From: Marinobacter sp.
GTDB taxonomy: Bacteria > Pseudomonadota > Gammaproteobacteria > Pseudomonadales > Oleiphilaceae
NCBI GenBank assembly: GCA_022565395.1
Contig: JAIUMV010000016.1
Span: 1 to 64,000, forward strand
DNA length: 64,000 nt
Direction: 5' to 3'
Below are positions 39,550 to 48,089 of this stretch, piece by piece. The translations under genes were made by a program, and so were the position numbers. How positions within the stretch are numbered: the first letter of the stretch is position 1; each line of letters starts with the position of its first letter. The notes beneath the pieces were generated by a model. That model did no database searches. It saw only the letters and a list, made by a program, of their open reading frames with translations, and was not told the DNA's origin.

Positions 39550-40125
39550 ATGCAGGAACAGGTAGTACGCCGCGCGGTGGAGCGCTGGGTGGAACAGGTA
39601 GTGGTAGGGCTCGACCTGTGCCCGTTTGCACGGCGAGAACTGGTGCGCGGTGCTGTGCGTTTCACGGTATCGCCTGCCACGGGCGCGTCAGAGCTGTTGG
39701 CCGAGCTGCACGCGGAACTTCAGCATCTTTGCGATCACCCGGCGGTGGAAACCACCCTGTTGATTCACCCCAACGTGCTGACGGATTTTGACGACTACCT
39801 GGATTTTCTGGCGGACGCAGAGGAGCTGCTGCGTTACCTGGAACTTGAAGGCATTTTCCAGGTGGCCAGCTTTCATCCGGATTACCAGTTTGCCGATACG
39901 CTCCCGGAAGATGTCAGCAACTACACCAATCGTTCGCCCTATCCCCTGATTCATTTGCTGCGGGAAGACAGCCTAAGCAGGGCCATTGACGGCTACCCGG
40001 ATGTTGAGGGGATTCCGGAACGGAACATGGCACGGATGCGTCAATTAGGTGCTGAGCGGTTGCAGGCGTTGCTTGCCCACGCCGTGGCGCCAGGCCCTGA
40101 CGCGGAACAGCCGTCGGGGACTTAA
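39550..40125 (+). CDS. DUF1415 family protein
   Basis: A 191-residue cytoplasmic protein of unknown function. The family pattern is clear: WVEQVVVGLDLCPFARREL near the N-terminus, TLLIHPNVLTDFDDYLDFL in the middle, and VASFHPDYQFADT plus NRSPYPLIHLLRE in the second half; the Cys, His and Asp residues could be functional. It follows the efflux permease by four bases and is probably co-transcribed. A GTG three bases earlier is an alternative start. Confidence 0.88.
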   Translation: MQEQVVRRAVERWVEQVVVGLDLCPFARRELVRGAVRFTVSPATGASELLAELHAELQHLCDHPAVETTLLIHPNVLTDFDDYLDFLADAEELLRYLELEGIFQVASFHPDYQFADTLPEDVSNYTNRSPYPLIHLLREDSLSRAIDGYPDVEGIPERNMARMRQLGAERLQALLAHAVAPGPDAEQPSGT

Positions 40126-40156
40126 TCCGAGCCTCCTTAGTTACCGAGATCAGAGC

Positions 40157-41080
40157 ATGGAAAACGACAGCACCGTCTACAAGGCGTTACTGGAGTCCAC
40201 CCGGGCAATTCCCTGGAAAATTGACTGGAAAACCATGGCGTTTGCCTACATTGGCCCGCAGATTGAAACCCTGCTGGGTTGGCAGGCGGACAGCTGGAAA
40301 ACCGTGGAGGATTGGGCCACCCGCATGCACCCTGATGATCGTGAGTGGGTGGTGAATTTCTGTGTTACCCAGTCCCAGTCGGGCGTCGATCACGAAGCGG
40401 ACTACCGGGCCCTGACCCGGGATGGTGAGTATGTCTGGATTCGTGATGTGGTGCATGTGGTTCGCGATGAAGCGGGTGAAGTCGAGGCGCTGGTGGGCTT
40501 CATGTTCGACATCAGTGAACGTAAAAAAACCGAGCAGGAGCTGGCGCGGCTGCAGAAGGAACTGGAAGAGCTGTCATTCAAGGATGGCCTGACCGGCGTG
40601 GCCAATCGTCGCATGCTGGACTCGGTGCTCGAGCTGGAGTGGAGCAACGCCAGGCGCAGCCGTCAGCCGCTTTCTCTTATCATGCTGGATATTGATTACT
40701 TCAAGCAGTACAACGACCACTACGGCCACATTGCGGGCGATGACTGTCTGAAAGCGGTTGCCGGTTTGCTGGAACAAGCAGCGACCCGGGCACGGGATTT
40801 TGTCGCCCGTTTTGGCGGTGAGGAGTTTGTGCTGGTGTTACCGGAAACCAGTGCCGAGGCTGCCATCAAGGTTGCGGAGCGCTGCCAGCGGCTCCTCCTC
40901 AAAGCGCAGCTGCCCCATGCTGCCTCCCCCGTTAGTCAGCTGGTTACCATCAGTATTGGTCTGGGAACTTGCGTGCCCAGTGGCGCGGATGATGTAAAAG
41001 ACTTTGTAGAGGCCATTGACCAGCGTTTGTACAGCGCCAAGGAGCAGGGACGGAATTGCTGTGTGGCGGCGGGTGCATAG
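40157..41080 (+). CDS. PAS-domain diguanylate cyclase
   Basis: A 307-residue protein that probably makes c-di-GMP. Residues ~5-130 form a PAS/PAC sensor (FAYIGPQIETLLGW, MHPDDREWV, FMFDISERKKTEQE), then a short coiled coil and a GGDEF domain (~150-305). The catalytic motif is FGGEEFV and an inhibitory RxxD (RARD) lies just before it, so it should be active and feedback-controlled. There is no membrane segment. The start at 40157 gives MENDSTVYKALL; longer frames overlap the DUF1415 gene. It precedes the EAL/kinase block on the same strand with a 130-base gap. Confidence 0.92.
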   Translation: MENDSTVYKALLESTRAIPWKIDWKTMAFAYIGPQIETLLGWQADSWKTVEDWATRMHPDDREWVVNFCVTQSQSGVDHEADYRALTRDGEYVWIRDVVHVVRDEAGEVEALVGFMFDISERKKTEQELARLQKELEELSFKDGLTGVANRRMLDSVLELEWSNARRSRQPLSLIMLDIDYFKQYNDHYGHIAGDDCLKAVAGLLEQAATRARDFVARFGGEEFVLVLPETSAEAAIKVAERCQRLLLKAQLPHAASPVSQLVTISIGLGTCVPSGADDVKDFVEAIDQRLYSAKEQGRNCCVAAGA

Positions 41081-41210
41081 CGTGAAAGGTGTCAGGTATA
41101 CGAAAGTCCACGCTGGAGCGCGGCGTTAAAGCAACTATACTCCGTGATGACTCACGAGCCCCGATTAGGTGTTTTAACCCGGTGGCCTCAATTTACAGGA
41201 TTCAGCGGCA

Positions 41211-43433
41211 GTGCCTTCCATGTCTGATGATGTCTTGGTATTTCAGGATGAACCTGCGCAGGGTGCGCCTGCAAAAACGTCCACGCAGGGTTGGACCATT
41301 CTCATTGTGGATGACGACCCGGATGTTCATGAGGCGACCATTTTCTCTCTCAGTGGCCTGTCCATCCATGGGCGCCCGTTGCGCTTTGTCAGTGCTTACT
41401 CTGCCGCAGAGGCGCGCCGCTTGCTGGAGCAAGATGACCAGGTTGCGGTGATCCTGCTGGACGTGGTCATGGAGGATGAGCAGAGCGGGCTGACGCTGGT
41501 GCGGGTGATCCGCGACGAACTGGCGCTGGACGAGGTGCGTATTATCCTGCGCACGGGTCAGCCGGGCTATGCGCCAGAAATGGACGTTATCCGCGATTAC
41601 GACATCAACGACTACAAGTGTAAAACAGAGTTCAGCCGCACCCGTCTCTACAGTACCCTTACCACCGCCCTGCGCACCTATGCTCAGTTGCGAGCACTGA
41701 AAATTAGCCAGCAGGGATTGGAGCGCATCATCAACGCCAGCGGCAAGCTGATGAGCGAGCATGGCTGGCATGAATTTTCTCTTGGCGTTATCAAACAGGT
41801 GACGGGCTTGCTGCAGCTTGATCCGCAAGGGCTGGTCTGCGCCTATCGTCCGCAGCAGGATCATGACGGTTTACGAGGGGCGGCGCAGGTGCTGGCAGCG
41901 ACCGGGCGCTTCCGGGGCCTTGAACAACAGCAACTCCAGGCGCTGCCCCACCCCGATCTGGTACCGGTGATTCAGCGCGGGCTGGAGCGTGGACAGCATG
42001 TATTTGATGAAGACCACCTGTTGCTAGTGTTTACCACCTCCCAGGGCTCCGAACTGGCGGTCTATCTGGACAAGCCACGGCCGCTGGATGAAACCGAGCG
42101 CCAGCTGCTGCAAGTCTTCTGCAGCAATCTGGAAGTGTGTTTCGAAAATCTCAGTATCTTCCAGCAGCTGGAAGACTTTGCCTATCGTGATCAACGTGTC
42201 GGCCTGCCCAACCGGATAGCGTTTGAGCGACACCTGGCCAGTGAGACATTGCCCGCGGGTTATCGCCTTTCTCTGGTGGACATTGACGACTTTGGTCGTT
42301 TCACTGACACCCTGGGCAGCCAGGTGGGAGATGCGCTGCTGCGTCAGGTGGCACGGCGTCTGCGCAGCGAGTTGCCTGAGGCTATTTTTATCGGCCGCAT
42401 CGATGGTGACCAGTTTGGTCTGCTGGGGCCCGCTGAACAGCTTGTGCCTGAGCGCGTCACCGCCTGCTTTGATCGGCCGTTTGAGGTGGAAGGGCAGCGT
42501 ATTGTTCTTACGGTTACGCAGGGTTTTGTGGATGTCTCCCAGCCTGGGGGTGACGCCCTGCGTCAGGCTGGACTGGCCCTGAAGCGGGCGAAAGTGGAAC
42601 GTCGTACCGGCGCGCTTGCGTTCAGCGATGACATGCAGACCGACGCTCAGCGCCAAGTGCAGATGCTGCAAAGGCTGAGGGGCGCGCTGGGTAAGAAACA
42701 GTTATTTCTGGCTTTTCAGCCCCAGGTGACCTTGCAAGACGGCAGCCTGCTGGGCTTTGAGGCGCTGCTGCGCTGGCGTGACGACGATGGCCAGATGGTG
42801 CCGCCGGATCAGTTCATTCCGCTGGCAGAGAGTTCAGGACTGATTGTGGGTTTGGGCGAGTGGGTGGCCAGAACGGCTTTTGCCACACTGGCCCAGCTAC
42901 AGGCCCGTTACCGGCGTGAATTCCGCATGGCCATCAACGTCTCCATTGTCCAGTTTTGCCATCCGGACTTCCGGGCCCAGTTGCATGATTGCCAGGTCAG
43001 CGCAGGCGTCAAGCCTGAGCAGATTGAACTGGAAATCACCGAATCCCTGTTGATGGCCCGTGACAAGGGCGTGCTGGAGTTGCTGGAAGACCTGGCGGAC
43101 GAGGGGTTCCGTATTGCTATCGATGACTTTGGTACCGGCTACTCCTCCCTGCGCTATCTGGCTGATTTGCCCATTCACCAGCTAAAGATTGACCGCTCCT
43201 TTGTGGCCCCTATTGTTAACGAGCACTCAAAAACCACACTACCTGATATGATTCAGCGCCTGGGGCATGAGCTGGGGCTCTCGGTGTTGGCAGAAGGTGT
43301 GGAAACCCAGGTGCAGGCAGACTACCTGCGACGCATGGGCTGCCTGGAAGCACAGGGCTATATGTTTGCGCGGCCCATGCCCCTGGCGGAACTGTGTGAT
43401 TGGCTGGATGCCCGGTTGGGTTCGCAGGAGTAG
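41211..43433 (+). CDS. Response regulator with degenerate GGDEF and intact EAL domain
   Basis: A 740-residue phospho-receiver protein. A REC domain (~27-150, ILIVDDDPDVHEAT with phosphoacceptor Asp in ILLDVVM) is followed by a DUF3369-like helical sensor region (~155-325). Next comes a GGDEF domain that has lost its motif (IDGDQF in place of GGDEF) and an EAL domain (~490-735). The EAL half keeps FEALLRW, the INVS asparagine, EITES, DDFGTG, LKIDRSF, AEGVE and EAQGYMFARP, so it is probably a c-di-GMP phosphodiesterase with a GTP-sensing domain. The start is GTG at 41211 with ACAGGA upstream; ATG 41220 is an alternative. A binding lipoprotein and a kinase follow at once. Confidence 0.9.
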   Translation: MPSMSDDVLVFQDEPAQGAPAKTSTQGWTILIVDDDPDVHEATIFSLSGLSIHGRPLRFVSAYSAAEARRLLEQDDQVAVILLDVVMEDEQSGLTLVRVIRDELALDEVRIILRTGQPGYAPEMDVIRDYDINDYKCKTEFSRTRLYSTLTTALRTYAQLRALKISQQGLERIINASGKLMSEHGWHEFSLGVIKQVTGLLQLDPQGLVCAYRPQQDHDGLRGAAQVLAATGRFRGLEQQQLQALPHPDLVPVIQRGLERGQHVFDEDHLLLVFTTSQGSELAVYLDKPRPLDETERQLLQVFCSNLEVCFENLSIFQQLEDFAYRDQRVGLPNRIAFERHLASETLPAGYRLSLVDIDDFGRFTDTLGSQVGDALLRQVARRLRSELPEAIFIGRIDGDQFGLLGPAEQLVPERVTACFDRPFEVEGQRIVLTVTQGFVDVSQPGGDALRQAGLALKRAKVERRTGALAFSDDMQTDAQRQVQMLQRLRGALGKKQLFLAFQPQVTLQDGSLLGFEALLRWRDDDGQMVPPDQFIPLAESSGLIVGLGEWVARTAFATLAQLQARYRREFRMAINVSIVQFCHPDFRAQLHDCQVSAGVKPEQIELEITESLLMARDKGVLELLEDLADEGFRIAIDDFGTGYSSLRYLADLPIHQLKIDRSFVAPIVNEHSKTTLPDMIQRLGHELGLSVLAEGVETQVQADYLRRMGCLEAQGYMFARPMPLAELCDWLDARLGSQE

Positions 43434-43437
43434 TGGC

Positions 43438-44538
43438 ATGCGTGTATTGGCGTTAGTGCTTTGTGTTTTTCTGATCAGTGCCTGTGGCAAAAATACCGAT
43501 CCCATTCTATTGGGCTTTGTCGGCGGCACCTCCGGGCGGGTGGCGGACCTTGGCGTTGCCGGGCGCAACGGGGTGATGCTGGCGGTTGAGCAGCAGAATG
43601 CAGCGGGTGGTATCCATGGCCGCCTGGTGGAGCTGCTGGTGCAGGATGACGGCCAGGAAACGGAGCAGGCCCGGGCCGCGGTCAATCACCTGCTGGAGGC
43701 TGGCGTCATTGCCATTGTTGGCCCCATGACCAGTGGGGTGGCGGTGGATGTTGTGGAACTGGCCAACGCAGCGCGGGTGCCCTTGATTGCGCCAACGGTA
43801 ACCACCAAGGCGCTAGCGGGGCTGGATGATTATTTCCTGCGCGTAGTGGCTCCCACCAGCCATAACGCCGGTGTAATGGCGGACTTTGTCTACTTTGATG
43901 AACATGTTCGCCGCATTGCGACGGTTTATGACATGACCAACCGGGCCTATGCCGAAAGCTGGCTGGACGATTTTTCCAATGCCTTTGTCGAGCATGGTGG
44001 TGAGCAGCCCACCCGTGAGGCTTTTGTCTCCGGCCCTGATGCAGACTTTGGTGCCATCATGGAGCGGTTGCTGGCGACAGAACCCGATGCTATCGGCTTA
44101 ATCTCCAACTCCGTGGATGCCGCGGTGCTGCTCAAAGAGCTGCGCCTGCGGGCGCCGGGCCTTACGGTTTTTACCAGCGAGTGGGCGGGTACCGAGCGTT
44201 TGGTGGAATTGGCCGGGCGCTACGCGGAAGGCGTCTATGCGCCCCAGTATCTGGACCGCGACAGTACCCAGCCTGCCTATCTGGCGTTTCGTGATGCTTA
44301 TGTGGCCCGTTTCGGTCAGGAACCGGGTTTCGCCGGCATGCTGGCCTATGACGCGGCGCGTATGACCCTGGCGGCTATTGCCGACTCCCGCAATCCGCGG
44401 GATGTCCGCGACACCATTCTGCGCACGGCCCGCTATCCCGGTGTGCAGTATCCCATCTACATCAACCAGTTTGGTGATGGCGCCAATACCACCTATATCA
44501 CCCAGATCCGGGGTGGCCAGTTCCGGGTTGTTCGCTGA
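43438..44538 (+). CDS. Solute-binding lipoprotein (ABC branched-chain amino-acid receptor type)
   Basis: A 366-residue type I periplasmic binding protein, of the family that includes LivJ and urea/amide receptors. The N-terminus MRVLALVLCVFLISAC is a lipoprotein signal (lipobox ISAC). The mature start CGKN resembles inner-membrane-retained pseudomonad lipoproteins such as MexA. The binding fold reads ILLGFVGGTSGRVADLGVAGRNG, AAGGIHGRLVELLVQDDG, VGPMTSGVA and later YDAARMTLAAI. No ABC permease or ATPase gene is adjacent. It starts two bases after the EAL regulator stop, with AGGAG overlapping that stop, and the kinase starts one base after it, so it probably senses a ligand for the kinase. The ligand is unknown. 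Confidence 0.88.
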   Translation: MRVLALVLCVFLISACGKNTDPILLGFVGGTSGRVADLGVAGRNGVMLAVEQQNAAGGIHGRLVELLVQDDGQETEQARAAVNHLLEAGVIAIVGPMTSGVAVDVVELANAARVPLIAPTVTTKALAGLDDYFLRVVAPTSHNAGVMADFVYFDEHVRRIATVYDMTNRAYAESWLDDFSNAFVEHGGEQPTREAFVSGPDADFGAIMERLLATEPDAIGLISNSVDAAVLLKELRLRAPGLTVFTSEWAGTERLVELAGRYAEGVYAPQYLDRDSTQPAYLAFRDAYVARFGQEPGFAGMLAYDAARMTLAAIADSRNPRDVRDTILRTARYPGVQYPIYINQFGDGANTTYITQIRGGQFRVVR

Positions 44539-44539
44539 T

Positions 44540-46447
44540 ATGGCGGGGCGCTGGTCCCTGCGCACCCTGCTGGCCGTCCAGATCAGTATGCTGCTGCTGG
44601 CCCCTTTGCTGGTGGCCATTGTCTTGGTGGCGGTCTGGCTGATGCCCACCCTGGCGGAGGATGCCCGGGAAAACAAAGTGCAGGCGGCGCGCCTGTTGGC
44701 CACCCAGATTGAAACCATCCTGGCGGAACGAAGTGAACAGATCCGTATCCTGGCCGCCATTATTGACCAGTCGCGTTTTGACAACCGCGTGGTGCTGCAG
44801 GAGTTTGCGTCCGCTACCGGCGCGTTCGAAGCGGTATATATCCTGGATGACCAGGGGCTGGTAAGGGAGGTGGGGCTGCCGCATTACAGTCAGCAGCTCT
44901 ATGCCAACATCCTGGGGCTGGATCTGTCCCGCTTCAGTTTTGCACCTGATGATCCGCAGTCCGGCCACTGGTCTGTGACTTTTCTCTCCACCATCAGTGG
45001 CCAGCTGGCGGTCGCTTACAGTGTGGCGACACAGGGTGGGGTGCTGGTGGGCGAGATTCGTATCAGTGATCTGCCTGCCATGGTTCGCACCAGTGGCGAG
45101 AGTGGCCAGGTACTGATGGTGCTGGACAGCAATCATCAGTTGATTGCCCATACGGACGAAACCCTCAGCGGGCAGCAGATTAATCTCTCCAATCTGGCGC
45201 TGGTGCAGCTGGAGCCCGGTGAGCCCGTGGTTGCCGGTCGTTTTCAGTTCAATCGCCAAAGCTGGTTTGGGGCCCGGGTCAGTACCTCTGTCTCTGATTG
45301 GTCGGTGATTGTTGCCGAGCCGCTGGCCCGGGCTTTTCAGCAACAGGCGCTGGTGAACCGTATCCTGCAGGTCACCCTTATCGTTGCCCTGGCAACCGTG
45401 TTGTTGGGCGCTGCCTGGGGCTCAATGCGCCTGGGACGCTGGTTTCAGGGCTATGCCGGCGTGGTGCAGCGGCTGGCAGAGGGTGATTACCAGCTGGATT
45501 TGGGGTCGCGGCGCATTCGGGAGCTGGATGACCTGAACCAGCATCTGCGTCAGACCGCCACCGCCATCCGGGAGCGAGAGGCTCGCCTGACGCAGCTCAA
45601 CCAGGAGCTTGACCTGCGGGTGCAGGAGCGTACCGCCAAATTGAGCGACACCAATGCCCAGCTCAAAACGGCGCTGGACGAGCTGCGGCTGGCGCAACAG
45701 GATCTGGTGCAGGCGGAAAAACTCGCGGCCCTGGGGGGGCTGGTGGCGGGTTTGTCTCATGAACTCAACACCCCGCTGGGTATTGGCGTGACCACCCTGT
45801 CCACCATGCAGGCGCAGCTGCAGGCCTTTGAGGGACAATTCAACCAGGGCCAGCTAACCAAAACCGAACTGCAGCAGTTCCTGGATAATTGCCGGACCGG
45901 CACCCGGGTTACCTTACGCAATATTGAAAAGGCGGCAGACCTCATCAGCAGTTTCAAACAGGTGGCGGTGGATCAGACCTCCAACCAGCGGCGCTGTTTC
46001 GAGCTGCACCAGCTGGTGGATGACGTGTTGCTGACCCTCAAGCCCATGCTGCGGCAGCAGGCCATTGAACTACAGGTGATGGTGCCCCGGGGTGTCGAGC
46101 TCGACAGCTACCCCGGCCCCCTGGGTCAGGTGCTGACCAATCTGGTGAGCAATGCCGTTGTTCATGGCCTGGCAGGGCAGGATGCGGGCTGGATACGCAT
46201 TGAGGTGCGGGCTGACGAGGGCATCACGCTGGCGGTGAGTGATTCCGGCGCAGGCATTCCCGATGAGTACCTGAAGCGGGTGTTCGAGCCCTTCTTCACT
46301 ACCCGGCGAGGGCGCGGAGGCAGTGGGCTGGGCCTGCACATAGTGCATACGCTGGTGACCCAGGTGCTGGCCGGCAGCATCCATGTCGAGAACGGTACCG
46401 TCGGTGGTGCGCGTTTTACGGTTGTCTTGCCGCGGCAGGCGCCCTAG
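44540..46447 (+). CDS. Sensor histidine kinase
   Basis: A 635-residue membrane kinase. A first helix (~15-38, LLLAPLLVAIVLVAVWLM) and a second (~272-296) flank a periplasmic domain of Cache type (~40-270). After a HAMP-like stretch and a coiled coil (~325-395), the dimerisation helix carries the phosphoacceptor in GLSHELNTPLG, and the ATP domain has N (NLVSNAVVHG), G1 (SDSGAGIP), F and G2 (GGSGLGLHIV) boxes. The start at 44540 is one base after the binding-protein stop; a longer frame runs into that gene and is rejected. It is the likely partner of the EAL response regulator upstream. Confidence 0.92.
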   Translation: MAGRWSLRTLLAVQISMLLLAPLLVAIVLVAVWLMPTLAEDARENKVQAARLLATQIETILAERSEQIRILAAIIDQSRFDNRVVLQEFASATGAFEAVYILDDQGLVREVGLPHYSQQLYANILGLDLSRFSFAPDDPQSGHWSVTFLSTISGQLAVAYSVATQGGVLVGEIRISDLPAMVRTSGESGQVLMVLDSNHQLIAHTDETLSGQQINLSNLALVQLEPGEPVVAGRFQFNRQSWFGARVSTSVSDWSVIVAEPLARAFQQQALVNRILQVTLIVALATVLLGAAWGSMRLGRWFQGYAGVVQRLAEGDYQLDLGSRRIRELDDLNQHLRQTATAIREREARLTQLNQELDLRVQERTAKLSDTNAQLKTALDELRLAQQDLVQAEKLAALGGLVAGLSHELNTPLGIGVTTLSTMQAQLQAFEGQFNQGQLTKTELQQFLDNCRTGTRVTLRNIEKAADLISSFKQVAVDQTSNQRRCFELHQLVDDVLLTLKPMLRQQAIELQVMVPRGVELDSYPGPLGQVLTNLVSNAVVHGLAGQDAGWIRIEVRADEGITLAVSDSGAGIPDEYLKRVFEPFFTTRRGRGGSGLGLHIVHTLVTQVLAGSIHVENGTVGGARFTVVLPRQAP

Positions 46448-46499
46448 ACCAACGGCTAATAAGTCGCGGCACCCTACTACTGGTATTGAAGAAATTTGC

Positions 46500-46508
46500 T
46501 GCTATAAT
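46500..46508 (+). promoter_or_regulatory. Extended -10 promoter upstream of rho
   Basis: TGC followed directly by TATAAT (46503-46508) makes an extended -10 element. No good -35 is visible. It gives a leader of about 170 bases before rho, a length that fits the known autoregulation of rho by Rho in its own leader. A short hairpin CAGGC...GCCTG lies in the leader (near 46532). Confidence 0.5.
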
Positions 46509-46682
46509 AACCAAACCTAAGCGCTTTCCATCAGGCCTGTTAAGCCTGATATACCTGCCCTCGGCAATGTACCCCAAGGCATTTTGTCCTAATTAGTTAA
46601 TAGCAACGTATAAGACAGCTGCGCTCAGTGAAATCCTGTCCCAAAACCCTATTCCTTTCCATTCCTGAATACCTGACAACCT

Positions 46683-47945
46683 ATGAATCTTACCGAACTC
46701 AAGCAGAAATCCGTTCCCGAATTGCTCGACATCGCACTGGAAATGGGGCTTGATAATCTCGCCCGTTCCCGCAAGCAGGATGTCATTTTTTCCATCCTCA
46801 AGAAGCACGCCAAAAGTGGCGAAGACATCTACGGCGACGGGGTGTTGGAGATTCTCCAGGATGGCTTTGGATTCCTGCGTTCCGCGGACGCCTCCTACCT
46901 GGCGGGTCCGGATGATATTTATGTGTCTCCCAGCCAGATCCGTCGCTTTAACCTGCGCACGGGTGACACCATTTCCGGCAAGATTCGCCCGCCAAAAGAT
47001 GGTGAGCGCTATTTCGCCCTGTTGAAAGTTAACGAAATCAACTTCGACAAGCCGGAAAACGCCCGTAACAAGATCCTGTTTGAAAACCTGACGCCGCTGT
47101 TCCCCGAAGAGCGCCTGCGTCTGGAAGCGGGCAATGGCAGTACTGAAGATCTGTCTGCCCGGGTGCTGGACCTGGTGGCCCCCATCGGCAAAGGTCAGCG
47201 TGGCCTGGTGGTTTCGCCCCCCAAAGCCGGTAAGACCCTGCTGATGCAAACCATCGCTCAGTCCATTACCCGCAATAATCCCGAATGTCACCTGATGGTG
47301 CTGCTGATCGATGAGCGCCCGGAAGAAGTGACCGAGATGCAGCGCACGGTGCGTGGTGAAGTGATTGCATCCACCTTTGACGAGCCACCCGCCCGTCACG
47401 TGCAGGTGGCTGAAATGGTGATCGAGAAGGCCAAGCGTCTGGTGGAGCACAAGAAAGATGTGGTGATCCTGCTGGATTCCATTACCCGTCTGGCCCGCGC
47501 CTACAACACGGTGATTCCTTCCTCCGGCAAGGTACTGACCGGTGGTGTGGATGCCCACGCTCTGGAAAAGCCCAAGCGTTTCTTCGGTGCGGCCCGTAAT
47601 GTTGAGGAAGGCGGAAGCCTGACCATCCTGGCCACGGCGCTGGTGGATACTGGCTCCAAGATGGATGAAGTTATCTACGAGGAGTTCAAGGGCACCGGTA
47701 ACATGGAGGTTCATCTGGACCGCCGTATCGCTGAGAAGCGTGTCTACCCGGCCATCAACGTGCGTCGCTCCGGTACCCGTCGTGAAGAGTTGCTGATGGC
47801 GGAGGCGGATATCCAGCGCGTCTGGATCCTGCGCAAGCTGCTGCACTCCATGGACGACGATACTGGCGCCATTGAGTTCCTGCTGGACAAGCTGCGGGAA
47901 ACCAAGACCAACGATGAATTCTTCCAGGCCATGAAGCGCCGCTGA
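46683..47945 (+). CDS. rho: Transcription termination factor Rho
   Basis: A 420-residue hexameric RNA helicase that ends transcription. It is typical: N-terminal SAP-like domain ([18 protein letters not shown]), cold-shock-like RNA site (DGFGFLRS), Walker [10 protein letters not shown] (~178-186), Walker [10 protein letters not shown] and the R-loop [20 protein letters not shown]. The length is one residue more than E. coli Rho (419). It has a long leader and a good terminator after it. Confidence 0.98.
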   Translation: MNLTELKQKSVPELLDIALEMGLDNLARSRKQDVIFSILKKHAKSGEDIYGDGVLEILQDGFGFLRSADASYLAGPDDIYVSPSQIRRFNLRTGDTISGKIRPPKDGERYFALLKVNEINFDKPENARNKILFENLTPLFPEERLRLEAGNGSTEDLSARVLDLVAPIGKGQRGLVVSPPKAGKTLLMQTIAQSITRNNPECHLMVLLIDERPEEVTEMQRTVRGEVIASTFDEPPARHVQVAEMVIEKAKRLVEHKKDVVILLDSITRLARAYNTVIPSSGKVLTGGVDAHALEKPKRFFGAARNVEEGGSLTILATALVDTGSKMDEVIYEEFKGTGNMEVHLDRRIAEKRVYPAINVRRSGTRREELLMAEADIQRVWILRKLLHSMDDDTGAIEFLLDKLRETKTNDEFFQAMKRR

Positions 47946-47965
47946 GTTATCCGGTCCTGACCTGC

Positions 47966-48008
47966 AAGCCGCCAGTCTGACTCTGTCAGGCCGGCGGCTT
48001 TGTTGTTT
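47966..48008 (+). terminator. rho terminator
   Basis: AAGCCGCC (47966-47973) pairs with GGCGGCTT (47993-48000) around an inner AGTCTGA/TCAG region, followed by TGTTGTTT. Confidence 0.75.
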
Positions 48009-48089
48009 GTACGTCATGGCTGGCCCGCTGCCGGCTTAATCCGGTACCATCTGCCCACCGTACATAGCCCGGCCTGATACGGAGCCGAT

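Noticed and set aside
41211-43433. Considered as an active diguanylate cyclase
   Set aside because: The GGDEF motif reads DGDQF, so cyclase activity is unlikely; only the EAL half keeps its catalytic residues.
43267-44538. Longer start for the binding lipoprotein
   Set aside because: The extra 57 codons overlap the EAL regulator gene and hide the lipoprotein signal that begins at 43438.
46593-48017. 474-codon minus-strand frame across rho
   Set aside because: rho is unmistakable on the plus strand; the antisense frame is long only because of codon bias.
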